DNA of 52,496 nt from Lacinutrix sp. GTDB lineage: Bacteria > Bacteroidota > Bacteroidia > Flavobacteriales > Flavobacteriaceae. Location: positions 1 through 52,496 of the forward strand of contig NZ_JAQWGS010000013.1 of the NCBI RefSeq assembly GCF_029238095.1. The letters run 5' to 3'. A model generated the notes under the pieces. The model saw only the letters and a program-made list of their open reading frames with translations. It had not been told where the DNA came from and ran no database searches. The first letter of the stretch is position 1. Every line of letters starts with the position of its first letter. This document shows, piece by piece, positions 16,228 to 26,037 of this stretch. The translations under genes were made by a program, and so were the position numbers.

Positions 16228-17205
16228 ATGAAGACAATTCAATTTAGAGAAGCTATATGTGAAGCCATGAGTGAAGAAATGCGTAGAGATGAAAGCATTT
16301 ATTTAATGGGTGAGGAAGTAGCAGAATATAATGGTGCTTATAAAGCATCTAAAGGGATGCTAGATGAGTTTGGTGCTAAGCGCGTTATAGATACTCCAAT
16401 TGCAGAACTAGGATTTGCAGGTATAGCTATTGGTTCTACTATGACTGGTAATAGACCTATTGTAGAATACATGACTTTTAATTTCTCATTAGTTGGTATT
16501 GATCAAATAATAAACAATGCGGCAAAAATTAGACAAATGTCTGGTGGGCAATTTAAATGTCCAATTGTTTTTCGCGGTCCAACAGCTTCTGCTGGTCAGT
16601 TAGCAGCTACACACTCTCAAGCTTTCGAAAGCTGGTTTGCTAACACGCCTGGTTTAAAAGTGGTTGTGCCCTCAAATCCTTATGATGCTAAAGGATTATT
16701 AAAATCTGCAATACGCGATGACGATCCTGTAATTTTTATGGAAAGTGAACAAATGTATGGCGATAAAGGAGAAGTGCCAGAGGGCGAATACACAATACCT
16801 TTAGGAGTAGCAGAAATTAAAAGAGAAGGAACAGATGTAACTATTGTTTCTTTTGGTAAAATTATTAAAGAAGCCTATAAAGCAGCAGACGAGCTTGCAA
16901 AAGAAGGTGTTTCTTGTGAAATAATTGATTTAAGAACAGTTAGACCTTTGGATAAAGAAGCGATTTTAAAATCGGTTAAAAAAACAAACCGTTTGGTGGT
17001 TTTAGAAGAAGCGTGGCCTTTTGGAAACGTGTCTACAGACATAACTTACATGGTACAAGCCGAGGCTTTCGATTATTTAGATGCTCCTGTAGTAAAAATT
17101 AATACAGCAGATACTCCTGCACCATATTCACCAGTATTATTAGCAGAATGGTTACCAGATTATACAGAGGTAATTAAAGCAGTTAAAAAGGTGATGTATA
17201 AATAA
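16228..17205 (+). CDS. pdhB: Pyruvate dehydrogenase E1 component, beta subunit
   Basis: This is the pyrimidine-binding/C-terminal half of a heterotetrameric E1 that decarboxylates pyruvate with thiamine diphosphate. The 325-residue protein shows the beta-subunit landmarks: M-G-E-E-V-A-E-Y-N-G-A-Y-K-A (ThDP-activating glutamate), D-T-P-I-A-E-L-G-F-A-G-I-A, the R-G-P motif after C-P-I-V-F, and the transketolase C-domain (L-R-T-V-R-P-L-D, E-E-A-W-P-F-G). In Flavobacteriaceae the alpha subunit and E2 are usually encoded elsewhere, as here. It stands alone, followed 73 bases later by a DUF5686 gene. Confidence 0.93.
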   Translation: MKTIQFREAICEAMSEEMRRDESIYLMGEEVAEYNGAYKASKGMLDEFGAKRVIDTPIAELGFAGIAIGSTMTGNRPIVEYMTFNFSLVGIDQIINNAAKIRQMSGGQFKCPIVFRGPTASAGQLAATHSQAFESWFANTPGLKVVVPSNPYDAKGLLKSAIRDDDPVIFMESEQMYGDKGEVPEGEYTIPLGVAEIKREGTDVTIVSFGKIIKEAYKAADELAKEGVSCEIIDLRTVRPLDKEAILKSVKKTNRLVVLEEAWPFGNVSTDITYMVQAEAFDYLDAPVVKINTADTPAPYSPVLLAEWLPDYTEVIKAVKKVMYK

Positions 17206-17278
17206 AAACAACAAATTTTTTTTATCAAACTTCATTAGCACAATTGTTGATGAAGTTTTTTGTTTATATTCGACTCCT

Positions 17279-19777
17279 ATGAAAAAGTACTTATTGTTAA
17301 TATTATTTTTTGTTTGTATCTCTACATTAGCTCAAACTAAAGTTAGTGGTCATGTGTACGACGATGCAAACGACCCAGTTCCTTATGTTAATATTTATTT
17401 TGAAGGCACAAGCATTGGAACCTCCACAGATGAGAATGGTACTTATTACATAGAAGATGATGAAACGCACGAAACCATAGTTTATTCTTTTGTTGGTTTC
17501 CAAACACAAAAAGTAAAGTTAACTCAAAAAGTAAATTATAAGTTTAATGTGGTGCTTAAAGAAGATGCTGCTACGCTTGATGAAGTAGTTCTTGTAAGTG
17601 GAAAGCAACCAAAGAAAAATAATCCAGCAATAGATATACTACGTAAAATATGGGCTAATAAAAGAAGTAATGGATTAAAACAGTACAAACAATACCAGTA
17701 CGATAAGTATGAAAAAGTTGAGTTCGATTTAAATACTATTGATAGCGCAACAATAAATAGTAAATTATTTCGAGGTATGGAATTTGTTTTCGAACAAGTA
17801 GATACTTCTAAGGTTACAGGTAAAACCTATTTACCAATGTTTATAAACGAGTCTTCAGCTCAAGTATATGGTGATAATGTTATAAACGAAAAACGCGAGA
17901 TTTTAAAAGGAAACAAAAATTCCGGATTTAGTAATAACCAAGTTATTATAGATTTTGTTGACGATTTATACAGCGATTACGATGTGTATAATAACTATTT
18001 AAAGTTTTTCGATAAGAGTTTTACTAGTCCAATTTCTAGAACAGGAATCCAAACGTATAACTATGTACTAGCAGATAGTGCATACATAGATAATAAATGG
18101 TGTTATAATATTATTTATTATCCAAGACGTAAAAACGAATTAACTTTTAAAGGCGATTTTTGGGTTGCAGATTCTACTTATGCAATTAAGGAAATTAATA
18201 TGCAAGCCTCAAAAAGTGCAAATATTAATTGGGTTAAAGAAATATATATAGAGCAAGAGTTCGATGTTTTAAACGATTCTACTTTTTTAATAAAACGAGA
18301 CTATTTTATGTCTGATTTTGCTTTTAATAAAAAAGAAAAGTCCCAAGGTATTTATGGAAAACGTACTACTTTGTACAACAACTACAAGTTTAATGAAAAG
18401 AAAGAGCCTAAATTTTATAAACAGAAGACGTATAGTTTTGATGAAGATCTTTACAATCAAGATGATGCCTTTTGGGATAAAAACAGAATGGAATCTTTAA
18501 GTAAAGATGAAAAAGGCGTATATGTGATGCTAGATTCTTTAAAGAAAACTAAAAAGTTTAAACGACTCTATAATTTAGGAAGTATTTTGGCCTCTGGTTA
18601 CATAGAGTTCGATGAGCTAAATCTAGATTATGGACCTATTTTTTCAACCTTTGGATATAATGAAGTAGAAGGTGTACGATTACGTGGAGGTGGTAGAACC
18701 TACTTTGGTCAGAACGATTTATGGCGTTTAGAAGGATTTGTTGCTTATGGTTTTAAAGACGATAAATTTAAATATGGCATATCTGGTAAATGGTTGATTG
18801 ATAAGAAAAGTAGATTAATTATCTCTGGAGGAAATAGAAGAGATGTAGAGCAAATAGGCGCAAGCTTAACAAGTTCTACAGATGTTTTAGGACGAAGTTT
18901 TGCATCTTCATCTGTTGCCAATACTGGAATTAATGACAAGTTAACCAGTGTTAATTTAACAACAGCAGCTATAGAACTAGAACCTATGCGTAATTTTATA
19001 ACACGCTTAAGTGGTACTTATAAAACGCTTGAATCTGCTTCACCAACTTTTAGCTTAGACTACTTTACAGATGCAACACAAACCACAACAGAATCAGAAG
19101 TTAAGCAATATGAAACAGCTTTATCTTTGTCGTATTTTCCAAAACGAGAAATGACAGGTTTTGGTGTTGAACGTAGAACTAAAAACGATGATTTTGCAAG
19201 ACTTTTTGCTCAAGTTACAGTTGGAGTTCCAAATCTTTTTAATAGTGATTTCGATTATAAAAAACTTCAATTCTCTTACTATCAACCATGGGCTTTAGGG
19301 AGTTTGGGCCGTTTAACTACTAGCATAGAAGTAGGTAAAACATATGGCGAAATTCCGTTAGGTTTAATGAGTGTTGTGCCAGGAAACCAAAGTTATTTTT
19401 CAATTTACAACACGTTTTCTAACCTAGATTTCTATGAGTTTGTTACAGATGAATATGCAACACTTCATGTAGAACATAATTTTAATGGACGCTTATTTTC
19501 AAGAATACCGTTGCTTAAAAAATATAATCTAAGAGCCATAGTAGGTTTTAGAGGTGTAATGGGCAACGTATCTCAACAAAATAGAGATATTAATGCTTCT
19601 GGTTTAACTTATGTATCACCTAATAAAGAAGCGTATTATGAATACAGTTTAGGTGTTGGAAATATTTTTAAAGTCTTTAGAATAGACTTTAATTTTAGAG
19701 GCAATTATCTAGATCCTATTGTAAATCCAGATGCTAGAAAATTTGGAGTCACTGGTAGTTTTGGGTTTTATTTTTAA
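17279..19777 (+). CDS. DUF5686 outer-membrane protein with carboxypeptidase-regulatory domain
   Basis: An 832-residue exported protein: signal peptide (1-18, ending T-L-A-Q), a carboxypeptidase-D regulatory-like beta-sandwich (about 20-100: V-S-G-H-V-Y-D-D-A-N-D-P-V-P-Y-V-N, G-T-S-I-G-T-S-T-D-E-N-G), then a long DUF5686 region. The C-terminal half alternates polar and aromatic residues and ends with phenylalanine (G-S-F-G-F-Y-F), as in outer-membrane beta-barrels assembled by BAM. The family is common in Bacteroidota and its function is unknown. It resembles the start of TonB-dependent receptors, but no plug domain is evident. It is followed by a good terminator at 19802-19831. Confidence 0.88.
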   Translation: MKKYLLLILFFVCISTLAQTKVSGHVYDDANDPVPYVNIYFEGTSIGTSTDENGTYYIEDDETHETIVYSFVGFQTQKVKLTQKVNYKFNVVLKEDAATLDEVVLVSGKQPKKNNPAIDILRKIWANKRSNGLKQYKQYQYDKYEKVEFDLNTIDSATINSKLFRGMEFVFEQVDTSKVTGKTYLPMFINESSAQVYGDNVINEKREILKGNKNSGFSNNQVIIDFVDDLYSDYDVYNNYLKFFDKSFTSPISRTGIQTYNYVLADSAYIDNKWCYNIIYYPRRKNELTFKGDFWVADSTYAIKEINMQASKSANINWVKEIYIEQEFDVLNDSTFLIKRDYFMSDFAFNKKEKSQGIYGKRTTLYNNYKFNEKKEPKFYKQKTYSFDEDLYNQDDAFWDKNRMESLSKDEKGVYVMLDSLKKTKKFKRLYNLGSILASGYIEFDELNLDYGPIFSTFGYNEVEGVRLRGGGRTYFGQNDLWRLEGFVAYGFKDDKFKYGISGKWLIDKKSRLIISGGNRRDVEQIGASLTSSTDVLGRSFASSSVANTGINDKLTSVNLTTAAIELEPMRNFITRLSGTYKTLESASPTFSLDYFTDATQTTTESEVKQYETALSLSYFPKREMTGFGVERRTKNDDFARLFAQVTVGVPNLFNSDFDYKKLQFSYYQPWALGSLGRLTTSIEVGKTYGEIPLGLMSVVPGNQSYFSIYNTFSNLDFYEFVTDEYATLHVEHNFNGRLFSRIPLLKKYNLRAIVGFRGVMGNVSQQNRDINASGLTYVSPNKEAYYEYSLGVGNIFKVFRIDFNFRGNYLDPIVNPDARKFGVTGSFGFYF

Positions 19778-19801
19778 ACATAATTTTAAAGCTTATATAA
19801 A

Positions 19802-19831
19802 AAAAGGCTTCCATTAAGGAAGCCTTTTTTA
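19802..19831 (+). terminator. Intrinsic terminator after the DUF5686 gene
   Basis: Stem GGCTTCC/GGAAGCC with an ATTAA loop, A-run before and T6 after. It stands 25 bases beyond the stop and only about 30 bases before the Omp28-like remnant, which therefore should not be read through from upstream. Confidence 0.9.
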
Positions 19832-19856
19832 ATGCCTATTATTTTAGTTGTAATGA

Positions 19857-20933
19857 ATTAAAAAGAAGTTGGCTGTAATCTCTAACCCTTACACTTTTAA
19901 TACTGTTGGGTCTTATAATGTTACTGCTACAAGTGGAAGTCTTACAAACTCTACAACCATAACAGTAGAGGAGGTTCCTACACCATCTTCTATTACAATG
20001 ACAACTAATACCAATGCTTTTTGGTACGATACTGAAGGTGCTACTTTTGTAGTTACAGATAATTTAGGTAACAATTTAACTGGTTTAGCAACTTATACTG
20101 CTGAGTCTGGAACACTTAACAATCCTGCTACATTCTCTAGTGCTGGTGTTTATAATGCTTATGCTACTTATACATTACCAGATGGTAGTACATTAACTTC
20201 TAATACAGTTGAATTAAATGCTGTAGCTTCTACTCACACAACTAAAGTAATGATTGAAGACTATACAGGAACTTGGTGTGGTTATTGTCCAAGAGTTGCT
20301 TCTGCTCTAGAAGATGCAGTGAATCAAAATGGTAACATAATTCCTGTTGCTATTCATGATGATAACCAAATGTTATTTCCATACGCTAATCAGATGGAAA
20401 ATACTTTTGGAGTTAACGGTTTTCCTACAGCTAAAATCAATAGAACATCAACTTGGAATGAAAATTTTAACCAATTAACTGCTTATATTAATACAAGACA
20501 AAACATGGGATTAGCAATAAATTCTTCTCTTTCTGGGAATACAATTTCTGCTGAGGTAAAAGTGCACTATGATTTAAAAGTAAATTCTCAAAACAGAATA
20601 GTTGTATATCTATTAGAGAATGGTTTAGTGTATAATCAAGTAAATTATTATAATGGAGATTCTTCTAGTCCTTGGTACCAAACAGGTAACCCAATTGTTG
20701 GTTTTGTTCATGATCTTGTAGCACGTACTGTGTTTACAGATGTTTTTGGAGATGCTATTCCTGCTGCTAATACAGAAACAGGAAGTACTTATACTGCTAA
20801 TTATACTTTAACAGTTCCTGGAAGTGTTCAAAACACTGATAATTTAGAGTTAGTTGCTTTTGTAGTTGGTCCAGATAATAAAGCATTAAATATTCAAAAA
20901 GCAGATTTAGGAGAAAATAAAGATTTCGACTAA
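19857..20933 (+). pseudogene. 5'-truncated Omp28-related protein gene
   Basis: The frame encodes about 354 residues of an Omp28-family protein: the end of one Ig-like/PKD-like beta repeat, a second beta repeat (about 40-120), then the Omp28 domain with a thioredoxin-like C-x-x-C (T-W-C-G-Y-C-P) and the downstream G-V-N-G-F-P-T-A cis-proline segment. Intact relatives are lipoproteins or secreted proteins. Here no signal peptide exists: the first in-frame start-like codon is a TTG (19869), the frame begins just after a TGA (19854-19856), and the homologous sequence starts abruptly at S-N-P-Y-T-F. An ATG at 19853 followed by A/K-rich codons is one base out of frame, as if it were the remnant of the original start. 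The gene is probably non-functional. Confidence 0.7.
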
Positions 20934-20952
20934 TAATTGTTTTTAATTAAAT

Positions 20953-20981
20953 AAAATGGCTACCATTTGGAAGCCATTTTT
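20953..20981. terminator. Bidirectional hairpin between convergent genes
   Basis: AAAATGGCT/AGCCATTTT forms a 9-bp stem with a 10-base loop, with A-rich left and T-rich right flanks. It lies between the Omp28-like remnant (plus) and the T9SS hydrolase (minus). Confidence 0.8.
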
Positions 20982-20996
20982 GTTAGGTATAATTTG

Positions 20997-23456
20997 TTAT
21001 TGCTTAATTATTTTTGTTCGAAAAGTATAATTTTCGTTAGTTTTAATATTTAAAATGTAAATACCTGAGGCTATATTAAGAGTAATTTGTGCTTCCTTAT
21101 TAATGTTTTGTTGAGAGTTATAAACTACTTTTCCAGTAATGTCCACAATAGAAACATTAGCATTATTAATTAAAGAAGAACTTAACAGTGTTAGTGTATT
21201 GTTAAAAGGATTGTTTTTAACTTTAATAAAATTAGAATCAAAAAATTCAGTATTTAAAGTATTGTCTTCAATAATTTCACTCAAAGCAAAGTTTACGTTT
21301 TGTTGAGTTAGTGTTACATGAGGCTCATTATTATCTGGCATATACCAGTTTACAAATGGTGTTTGCGAATTGGTTGTTGTTGTAGCATCCCAAGGTGTGT
21401 CACCATTTCCTAAATTTATATTTTGAAACCAATCTAAATTTGGGTTTGTACTCAAAGCCATTGCGCTAACAGTAGGAATAAAGTTAAAATAATCTGTAGA
21501 TAGAGCTGCAAAAAAGGCGTCAATAGTTGGATCTGTTCCAACCATTCCAGCGGCTAATGCGCCTAAATCGAATAATCCGCCAGGTGCTGCATCTATTCCA
21601 TCAGAAAAGGAAAAAGCTTTAGAATCTGGTTCAGCATGAATATCACAAAAGCATAAAAATGGCGCATCAATCCAAATATCATCAATTTTAATAGTTTGAT
21701 TTGCATAAGGTGTAAACCAAGTATCAAAATAAGCATCGGTTAAGAAGGCAACACTTGGTAAAAAAGCATCAATAACTTTATCGCCAGGATCTAAATCATT
21801 TCCATTTTTATCTTGGTAAGGATTACCAATACCGCTTCCATTAATTAAAGAAACATTTCGTGTCGTTTCTGGAAAACCAGAAGTGGTAAGACTATTAATT
21901 CCACTAAAAAAAGTAACCGAATAGTCATGAGCTACTGGTAATAAGATGCTAGAGTCAAACTCTGCAATTTCTCCATTTTCTAGATGAGGTTCAAAATGAT
22001 CTGTAAGCATCTGTCTTGCTGCTGGAGATTTTAGCATGCCATCTACAATTGGTCTTACAGCTTCAAGACTAAAATCGCCTACCCAAGTATCTAAACCGTA
22101 ACCTAAATAATTAAATAAATGTTGGAAACCTATTGGCACATTTGCGCCTAAATGAGGAGAATCGAAAGATAACCACAAACGCGTTTCGTGCGTTAAGCTA
22201 TTCGCTTCCATATAATTTAAAGCATAGCGAGAAATTAGCCCTCCCATACTTGGTCCAATAATAACATTTTCTTCGCTACCTGTTTTTTGAGAATTAATAA
22301 GGTTTATTATATCAACAACACTAAAAGCGTTACGTTCTATAAAATCTGCGCCTCCATCTACAAGTGTACTGCCTGGATAATCTAAAGTATCTATAACTGT
22401 ATCTCCGTTAACATCTGTTGAATTAGATAAAGATTGTAATGTACCATTAGAAAGTAAAAAGTACGTTGGAAAGTTAATTAATACAACATCAAAATCATCG
22501 TCATTTCTAACTTTATCAGCGAGGTTTTCAGTAGTTCCATTATTATCAAAATCTAGTAAACTATAAAGGCCAGCTATATTTCTACTATCACTTGGGTCGA
22601 AACCATCAATAATAAAAATAGGTTTATCTAAGACGTTGTCTGCTCCTAAAAACACTTCATATTCTGCTAATCCTGCATGTGATGTTGCTCCAGAATATGC
22701 GGTTAAATTGGGAACAATTGAAGATGTAATTTCCGAAGATGTCATTCTATTAGCTAAAGCAATATCTTTTCTCGAAGCCTCAATAATAATACTTGAATGT
22801 CTTGTTATAATGTCTCCATTAGATAATTCTATAATAAAAGTAATATTCTTTTTACCTTCTGTTGTGTAGTTTATATTTATAGGAGTGTTAGAAGCTAAAG
22901 CGATCAACCCATTACCATCATTAAAATTTGCTTGTATTGAGACAATATCTATAGATGTGTTATTTACATAAAAATCATCATTTAAAATATAAGATGTTTC
23001 TAATCCTCTTTTGGTAGATGTTAGTGGACTAATAAGTGTTGAAGTGTTATAATTAAATATGTAGTTAGAATTTACACGTTCTACTTTTTTGTTTTTAAGA
23101 ATAACATCATTTCTATTTAAACTTTCTTTATTTAATGTTTCGTATTCTACATGCATTAACCCAATACTAATAGTTTTAGAATAATTTATAGGTTGATTAA
23201 AACGTTGTAAGTTTTTAAAGTTGTCAAATAATCCGTTGTTGTCATTGTTTGCGAACTCTTTATATTGCTGTAAAAACCCATACATTGTGTAGGTGTCACT
23301 ATTTTTTGCAATAGAAGATAACGGACTTACATTTTTAATGAAGAGGTTGGTTTTTAAATCTGAAAAATCAAAATTTGAATAATCTAATGGTTTAAATTCT
23401 TGAGCAAAACTTGAAGCAGAAAGAAGTATAATAAATAAAGAGTAGATTTTTTTCAT
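20997..23456 (-). CDS. T9SS-exported alpha/beta-hydrolase-like protein
   Basis: An 819-residue secreted protein. A signal peptide (M-K-K-I-Y-S-L-F...S-S-F-A-Q) argues for the start at 23456; seven codons upstream are open but atypical. The middle has features of a lipase-type alpha/beta hydrolase: K-P-I-F-I-I-D-G-F-D-P (oxyanion-side strand), then the nucleophile elbow G-P-S403-M-G-G-L-I-S-R-Y-A-L, followed by S-F-D-S-P-H-L-G-A, as in PGAP1/lipase-like proteins. The last 75 residues form a type A T9SS sorting domain (N-P-F-N-N-T-L-T-L..., D-I-T-G-K-V-V-Y, G-I-Y-I-L-N-I, ending K-I-I-K-Q). The protein is therefore predicted to cross the outer membrane through T9SS and be released or surface-attached. 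Substrate is unknown. Confidence 0.85.
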   Translation of the reverse strand: MKKIYSLFIILLSASSFAQEFKPLDYSNFDFSDLKTNLFIKNVSPLSSIAKNSDTYTMYGFLQQYKEFANNDNNGLFDNFKNLQRFNQPINYSKTISIGLMHVEYETLNKESLNRNDVILKNKKVERVNSNYIFNYNTSTLISPLTSTKRGLETSYILNDDFYVNNTSIDIVSIQANFNDGNGLIALASNTPININYTTEGKKNITFIIELSNGDIITRHSSIIIEASRKDIALANRMTSSEITSSIVPNLTAYSGATSHAGLAEYEVFLGADNVLDKPIFIIDGFDPSDSRNIAGLYSLLDFDNNGTTENLADKVRNDDDFDVVLINFPTYFLLSNGTLQSLSNSTDVNGDTVIDTLDYPGSTLVDGGADFIERNAFSVVDIINLINSQKTGSEENVIIGPSMGGLISRYALNYMEANSLTHETRLWLSFDSPHLGANVPIGFQHLFNYLGYGLDTWVGDFSLEAVRPIVDGMLKSPAARQMLTDHFEPHLENGEIAEFDSSILLPVAHDYSVTFFSGINSLTTSGFPETTRNVSLINGSGIGNPYQDKNGNDLDPGDKVIDAFLPSVAFLTDAYFDTWFTPYANQTIKIDDIWIDAPFLCFCDIHAEPDSKAFSFSDGIDAAPGGLFDLGALAAGMVGTDPTIDAFFAALSTDYFNFIPTVSAMALSTNPNLDWFQNINLGNGDTPWDATTTTNSQTPFVNWYMPDNNEPHVTLTQQNVNFALSEIIEDNTLNTEFFDSNFIKVKNNPFNNTLTLLSSSLINNANVSIVDITGKVVYNSQQNINKEAQITLNIASGIYILNIKTNENYTFRTKIIKQ

Positions 23457-23501
23457 AATTTCTGTAAAATTTAACATTACAATATACTAAAATTAATGCA
23501 C

Positions 23502-23532
23502 AAAAAAATCCAAAGCTAAAGGCTTTGGATTT
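23502..23532 (-). terminator. Terminator of pruA
   Basis: AAATCCAAAGC/GCTTTGGATTT forms an 11-bp stem; on the minus strand it is followed by T7. It lies 20 bases past the pruA stop codon. Confidence 0.9.
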
Positions 23533-23552
23533 GTATTTTTAAAGCAAAAAAT

Positions 23553-25181
23553 TTATTCTCCTAAAAAAGGATATCTATAGTCTGTAGGTGTTACAAATGT
23601 TTCTTTAATCATTCTTGGTGAAACCCAACGCTGTAAGTTTAAAATACTTCCTGCTTTATCGTTAGTTCCAGAGCCTCGAGCGCCTCCAAATGGTTGTTGT
23701 CCTACAACAGCACCTGTAGGTTTGTCGTTAATATAAAAGTTTCCGGCACAATTTTGTAATGCTTTTGTTGCTTCTAATATTGCATATCTATCTTGAGCTA
23801 AAATAGCACCTGTTAATGCGTAATCACTTGTTTCATCAACTAATTTTAATGTTTTAGAGAAATCTTTATCATCAAAAACATAAATTGTAATTACTGGTCC
23901 AAATAATTCGTCGCACATGGTAGTGTATTTTGGATCATCAGTTACAATAACTGTAGGTTCAATAAAATACCCTTTAGTTTTATCGTAGTTTCCACCTACA
24001 ATAATTTCTGTATTTTTATCTGCTTTTGCTTTGTCAATATAATTTGCTAGTTTATTAAAAGAACCTTCGTGTATAACTGCAGTAATAAAATTTTCCATAT
24101 CTGCTGGTGATCCCATTTTAAAAGATTTTACATCTTTTACTAATTGCTCTTTAACATCATTCCATATACTTTTAGAAATATAAGCTCTAGAAGCAGCACT
24201 ACATTTTTGTCCTTGAAATTCAAATGCTCCACGAGCAATTGCTGTTGCTACTTGTGTTGGGTTTGCTGTTTTATGGGCAACAATAAAATCTTTACCACCA
24301 GTTTCACCTACAATTTTTGGATATGTTTTATAGTTATGGATGTTATTTCCAATTTGTTTCCAAAGTTCTTTAAATATATAAGTAGATCCTGTAAAATGTA
24401 ATCCAGAAAAATCTGGACTTGCTAACACAACATCTGTAATCATTTTTGGATCACCAAAAACAACGTTTATTACACCTGGAGGTACTCCAGCTTCTTCAAA
24501 AACATCCATGATTACTTTTGCAGAATAAATTTGAGAGTCACTTGGTTTCCAAACCACAACATTTCCCATCATTGCCATGCAAGATGGTAAGTTTCCAGCA
24601 ATAGCTGTAAAGTTAAAAGGTGAAACAGCATAAACAAAACCTTCTAGAGGCCTGTATTCTAGTCTGTTCCATGCGTCACTTGTGCTTTCAGGTTGTTCAT
24701 GAAACATATCTGTCATGTACTGCACATTAAAACGTAAAAAGTCTATAAGTTCGCAAGACGCATCAATTTCTGCTTGGTGTATGGTTTTAGACTGTGCCAT
24801 CATAGTAGCTGCATTTATTCGAGCTCTGTATGGTCCAGCAATTAATTCAGCTGCTTTTAAAAAGATTCCTGCTCTGTGTTCCCATGGCATGTTTGCCCAA
24901 TTTTCTTTAGCTGCTAATGCAGTAGAAATAGCTTCATCAACATGAGATTTTTCTGCTAAATGGTAGTGGCCAACCACGTGTTTATGATCGTGTGGAGGCG
25001 ACATAGGTTTTGTGTTTCCAGTTGAGACCTCTTTACCATTAATGTACATTGGCACGTCTAAAACGTTATTATACATGTCTTGGTATGCTTTAGAAATTGC
25101 TTCGCGATGTTCGCATCCAGGAGCATAAGCTCTTACAGGCTCGTTTACCGCAATAGGTACATTAAAAAATCCTTTTCCCAT
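23553..25181 (-). CDS. pruA: L-glutamate gamma-semialdehyde (P5C) dehydrogenase
   Basis: This NAD+-dependent aldehyde dehydrogenase makes glutamate from glutamate gamma-semialdehyde, the second step of proline catabolism. The 542-residue length is that of the stand-alone P5C dehydrogenase family. Visible are the A-V-S-P-F-N-F-T-A-I oxyanion region, the G-E-T-G-G-K-D catalytic-glutamate segment, the catalytic cysteine motif F-E-F-Q-G-Q-K-C-S-A-A-S-R, and E-L-F-G-P-V. No proline dehydrogenase domain is attached, and no putA/proDH gene is nearby. A -7 box (minus-strand TAAGTTTG) lies 35 bases upstream. Confidence 0.95.
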   Translation of the reverse strand: MGKGFFNVPIAVNEPVRAYAPGCEHREAISKAYQDMYNNVLDVPMYINGKEVSTGNTKPMSPPHDHKHVVGHYHLAEKSHVDEAISTALAAKENWANMPWEHRAGIFLKAAELIAGPYRARINAATMMAQSKTIHQAEIDASCELIDFLRFNVQYMTDMFHEQPESTSDAWNRLEYRPLEGFVYAVSPFNFTAIAGNLPSCMAMMGNVVVWKPSDSQIYSAKVIMDVFEEAGVPPGVINVVFGDPKMITDVVLASPDFSGLHFTGSTYIFKELWKQIGNNIHNYKTYPKIVGETGGKDFIVAHKTANPTQVATAIARGAFEFQGQKCSAASRAYISKSIWNDVKEQLVKDVKSFKMGSPADMENFITAVIHEGSFNKLANYIDKAKADKNTEIIVGGNYDKTKGYFIEPTVIVTDDPKYTTMCDELFGPVITIYVFDDKDFSKTLKLVDETSDYALTGAILAQDRYAILEATKALQNCAGNFYINDKPTGAVVGQQPFGGARGSGTNDKAGSILNLQRWVSPRMIKETFVTPTDYRYPFLGE

Positions 25182-25216
25182 TTTATTTGTTGTTTATAGT
25201 TGTAGAAATTAAAGTG

Positions 25217-25224
25217 CAAACTTA
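25217..25224 (-). promoter_or_regulatory. -7 box of pruA
   Basis: The minus-strand octamer TAAGTTTG fits TAnnTTTG and lies about 35 bases before the pruA start. No matching TTG stands at the usual spacing. Confidence 0.45.
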
Positions 25225-25314
25225 CGAAATTTTTATAGATTTTATACTGAAGGAAATGTCAAACAATTCTTAATTTTTTGTAAGTTGCCATTCCTTTTTC
25301 TGACTATTTACCTT

Positions 25315-26037
25315 ATGTGTACAGTAAGTATTTTTTATAAAGAAAACAACGATTTTGTTTTAACTTCTAACAGAGACGAAGCGCCTAACCGTAAGGCGTT
25401 ATCTCCTGCTATTTATACTATTAATGAAACAGAATTAGTGATGCCAAAAGACGAGGAGTCTGGTGGAAGTTGGATAGGTGCAAGTAATAAGAATAGAGTG
25501 GTTTGCTTATTAAATGGTGGATTTAAAGCTCATGAAAGACAAGAAAAATATAGACAAAGTCGTGGAGTTGTAGTTACAGATATATTGGCTTTAAAAAACA
25601 TAAACGATGCTCAATCGTATAATTACAGTGCTATTGAACCTTTTACTTTAGTTGTTGCAGATTGGAATGCTAGTTTAAATTTCTATGAAATTGTTTGGGA
25701 TGGATTACAGGCTCATTTTAACCTATTAGAGCTGACAAATCATATTTGGTCTTCTTCAACTTTATATACAGAGAAAAAAAAAGAAGCAAGACGCGAATGG
25801 TTTAGAGACTTTAAATCTAGCAATAAGTTATCTCCAGATTCACTTTTAAAGTTCCATAAAACAGCAGGTAAAGATAATGCAGATTATGGTGTTATCATGG
25901 ATCGCGGTTTTGTAAAAACAACGAGTATTACTCAAATAGAAAAAACGGGAGAAACAATAGAAATAAAATTTCTAAATCTTAAAACACAAGAAACTTCCAT
26001 TCAAACATTAAATTTTTCTGAATTAATAAATGAGTAA
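25315..26037 (+). CDS. NRDE (TANGO2-like) family protein
   Basis: The 240-residue protein begins M-C-T-V-S-I-F and has the name-giving T-S-N-R-D-E motif (residues about 18-23), with G-G-S-W-I-G and N-G-G-F downstream. It belongs to the NRDE/TANGO2 group, which has an Ntn-hydrolase-like fold in which Cys2 may become the N-terminal nucleophile after Met removal; the cellular role in bacteria is unsettled. I chose ATG 25315 so that the conserved Cys follows the initiator Met; ten codons upstream are open but contain no family sequence. Its last eight bases overlap the next gene, implying coupled translation. Confidence 0.85.
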   Translation: MCTVSIFYKENNDFVLTSNRDEAPNRKALSPAIYTINETELVMPKDEESGGSWIGASNKNRVVCLLNGGFKAHERQEKYRQSRGVVVTDILALKNINDAQSYNYSAIEPFTLVVADWNASLNFYEIVWDGLQAHFNLLELTNHIWSSSTLYTEKKKEARREWFRDFKSSNKLSPDSLLKFHKTAGKDNADYGVIMDRGFVKTTSITQIEKTGETIEIKFLNLKTQETSIQTLNFSELINE

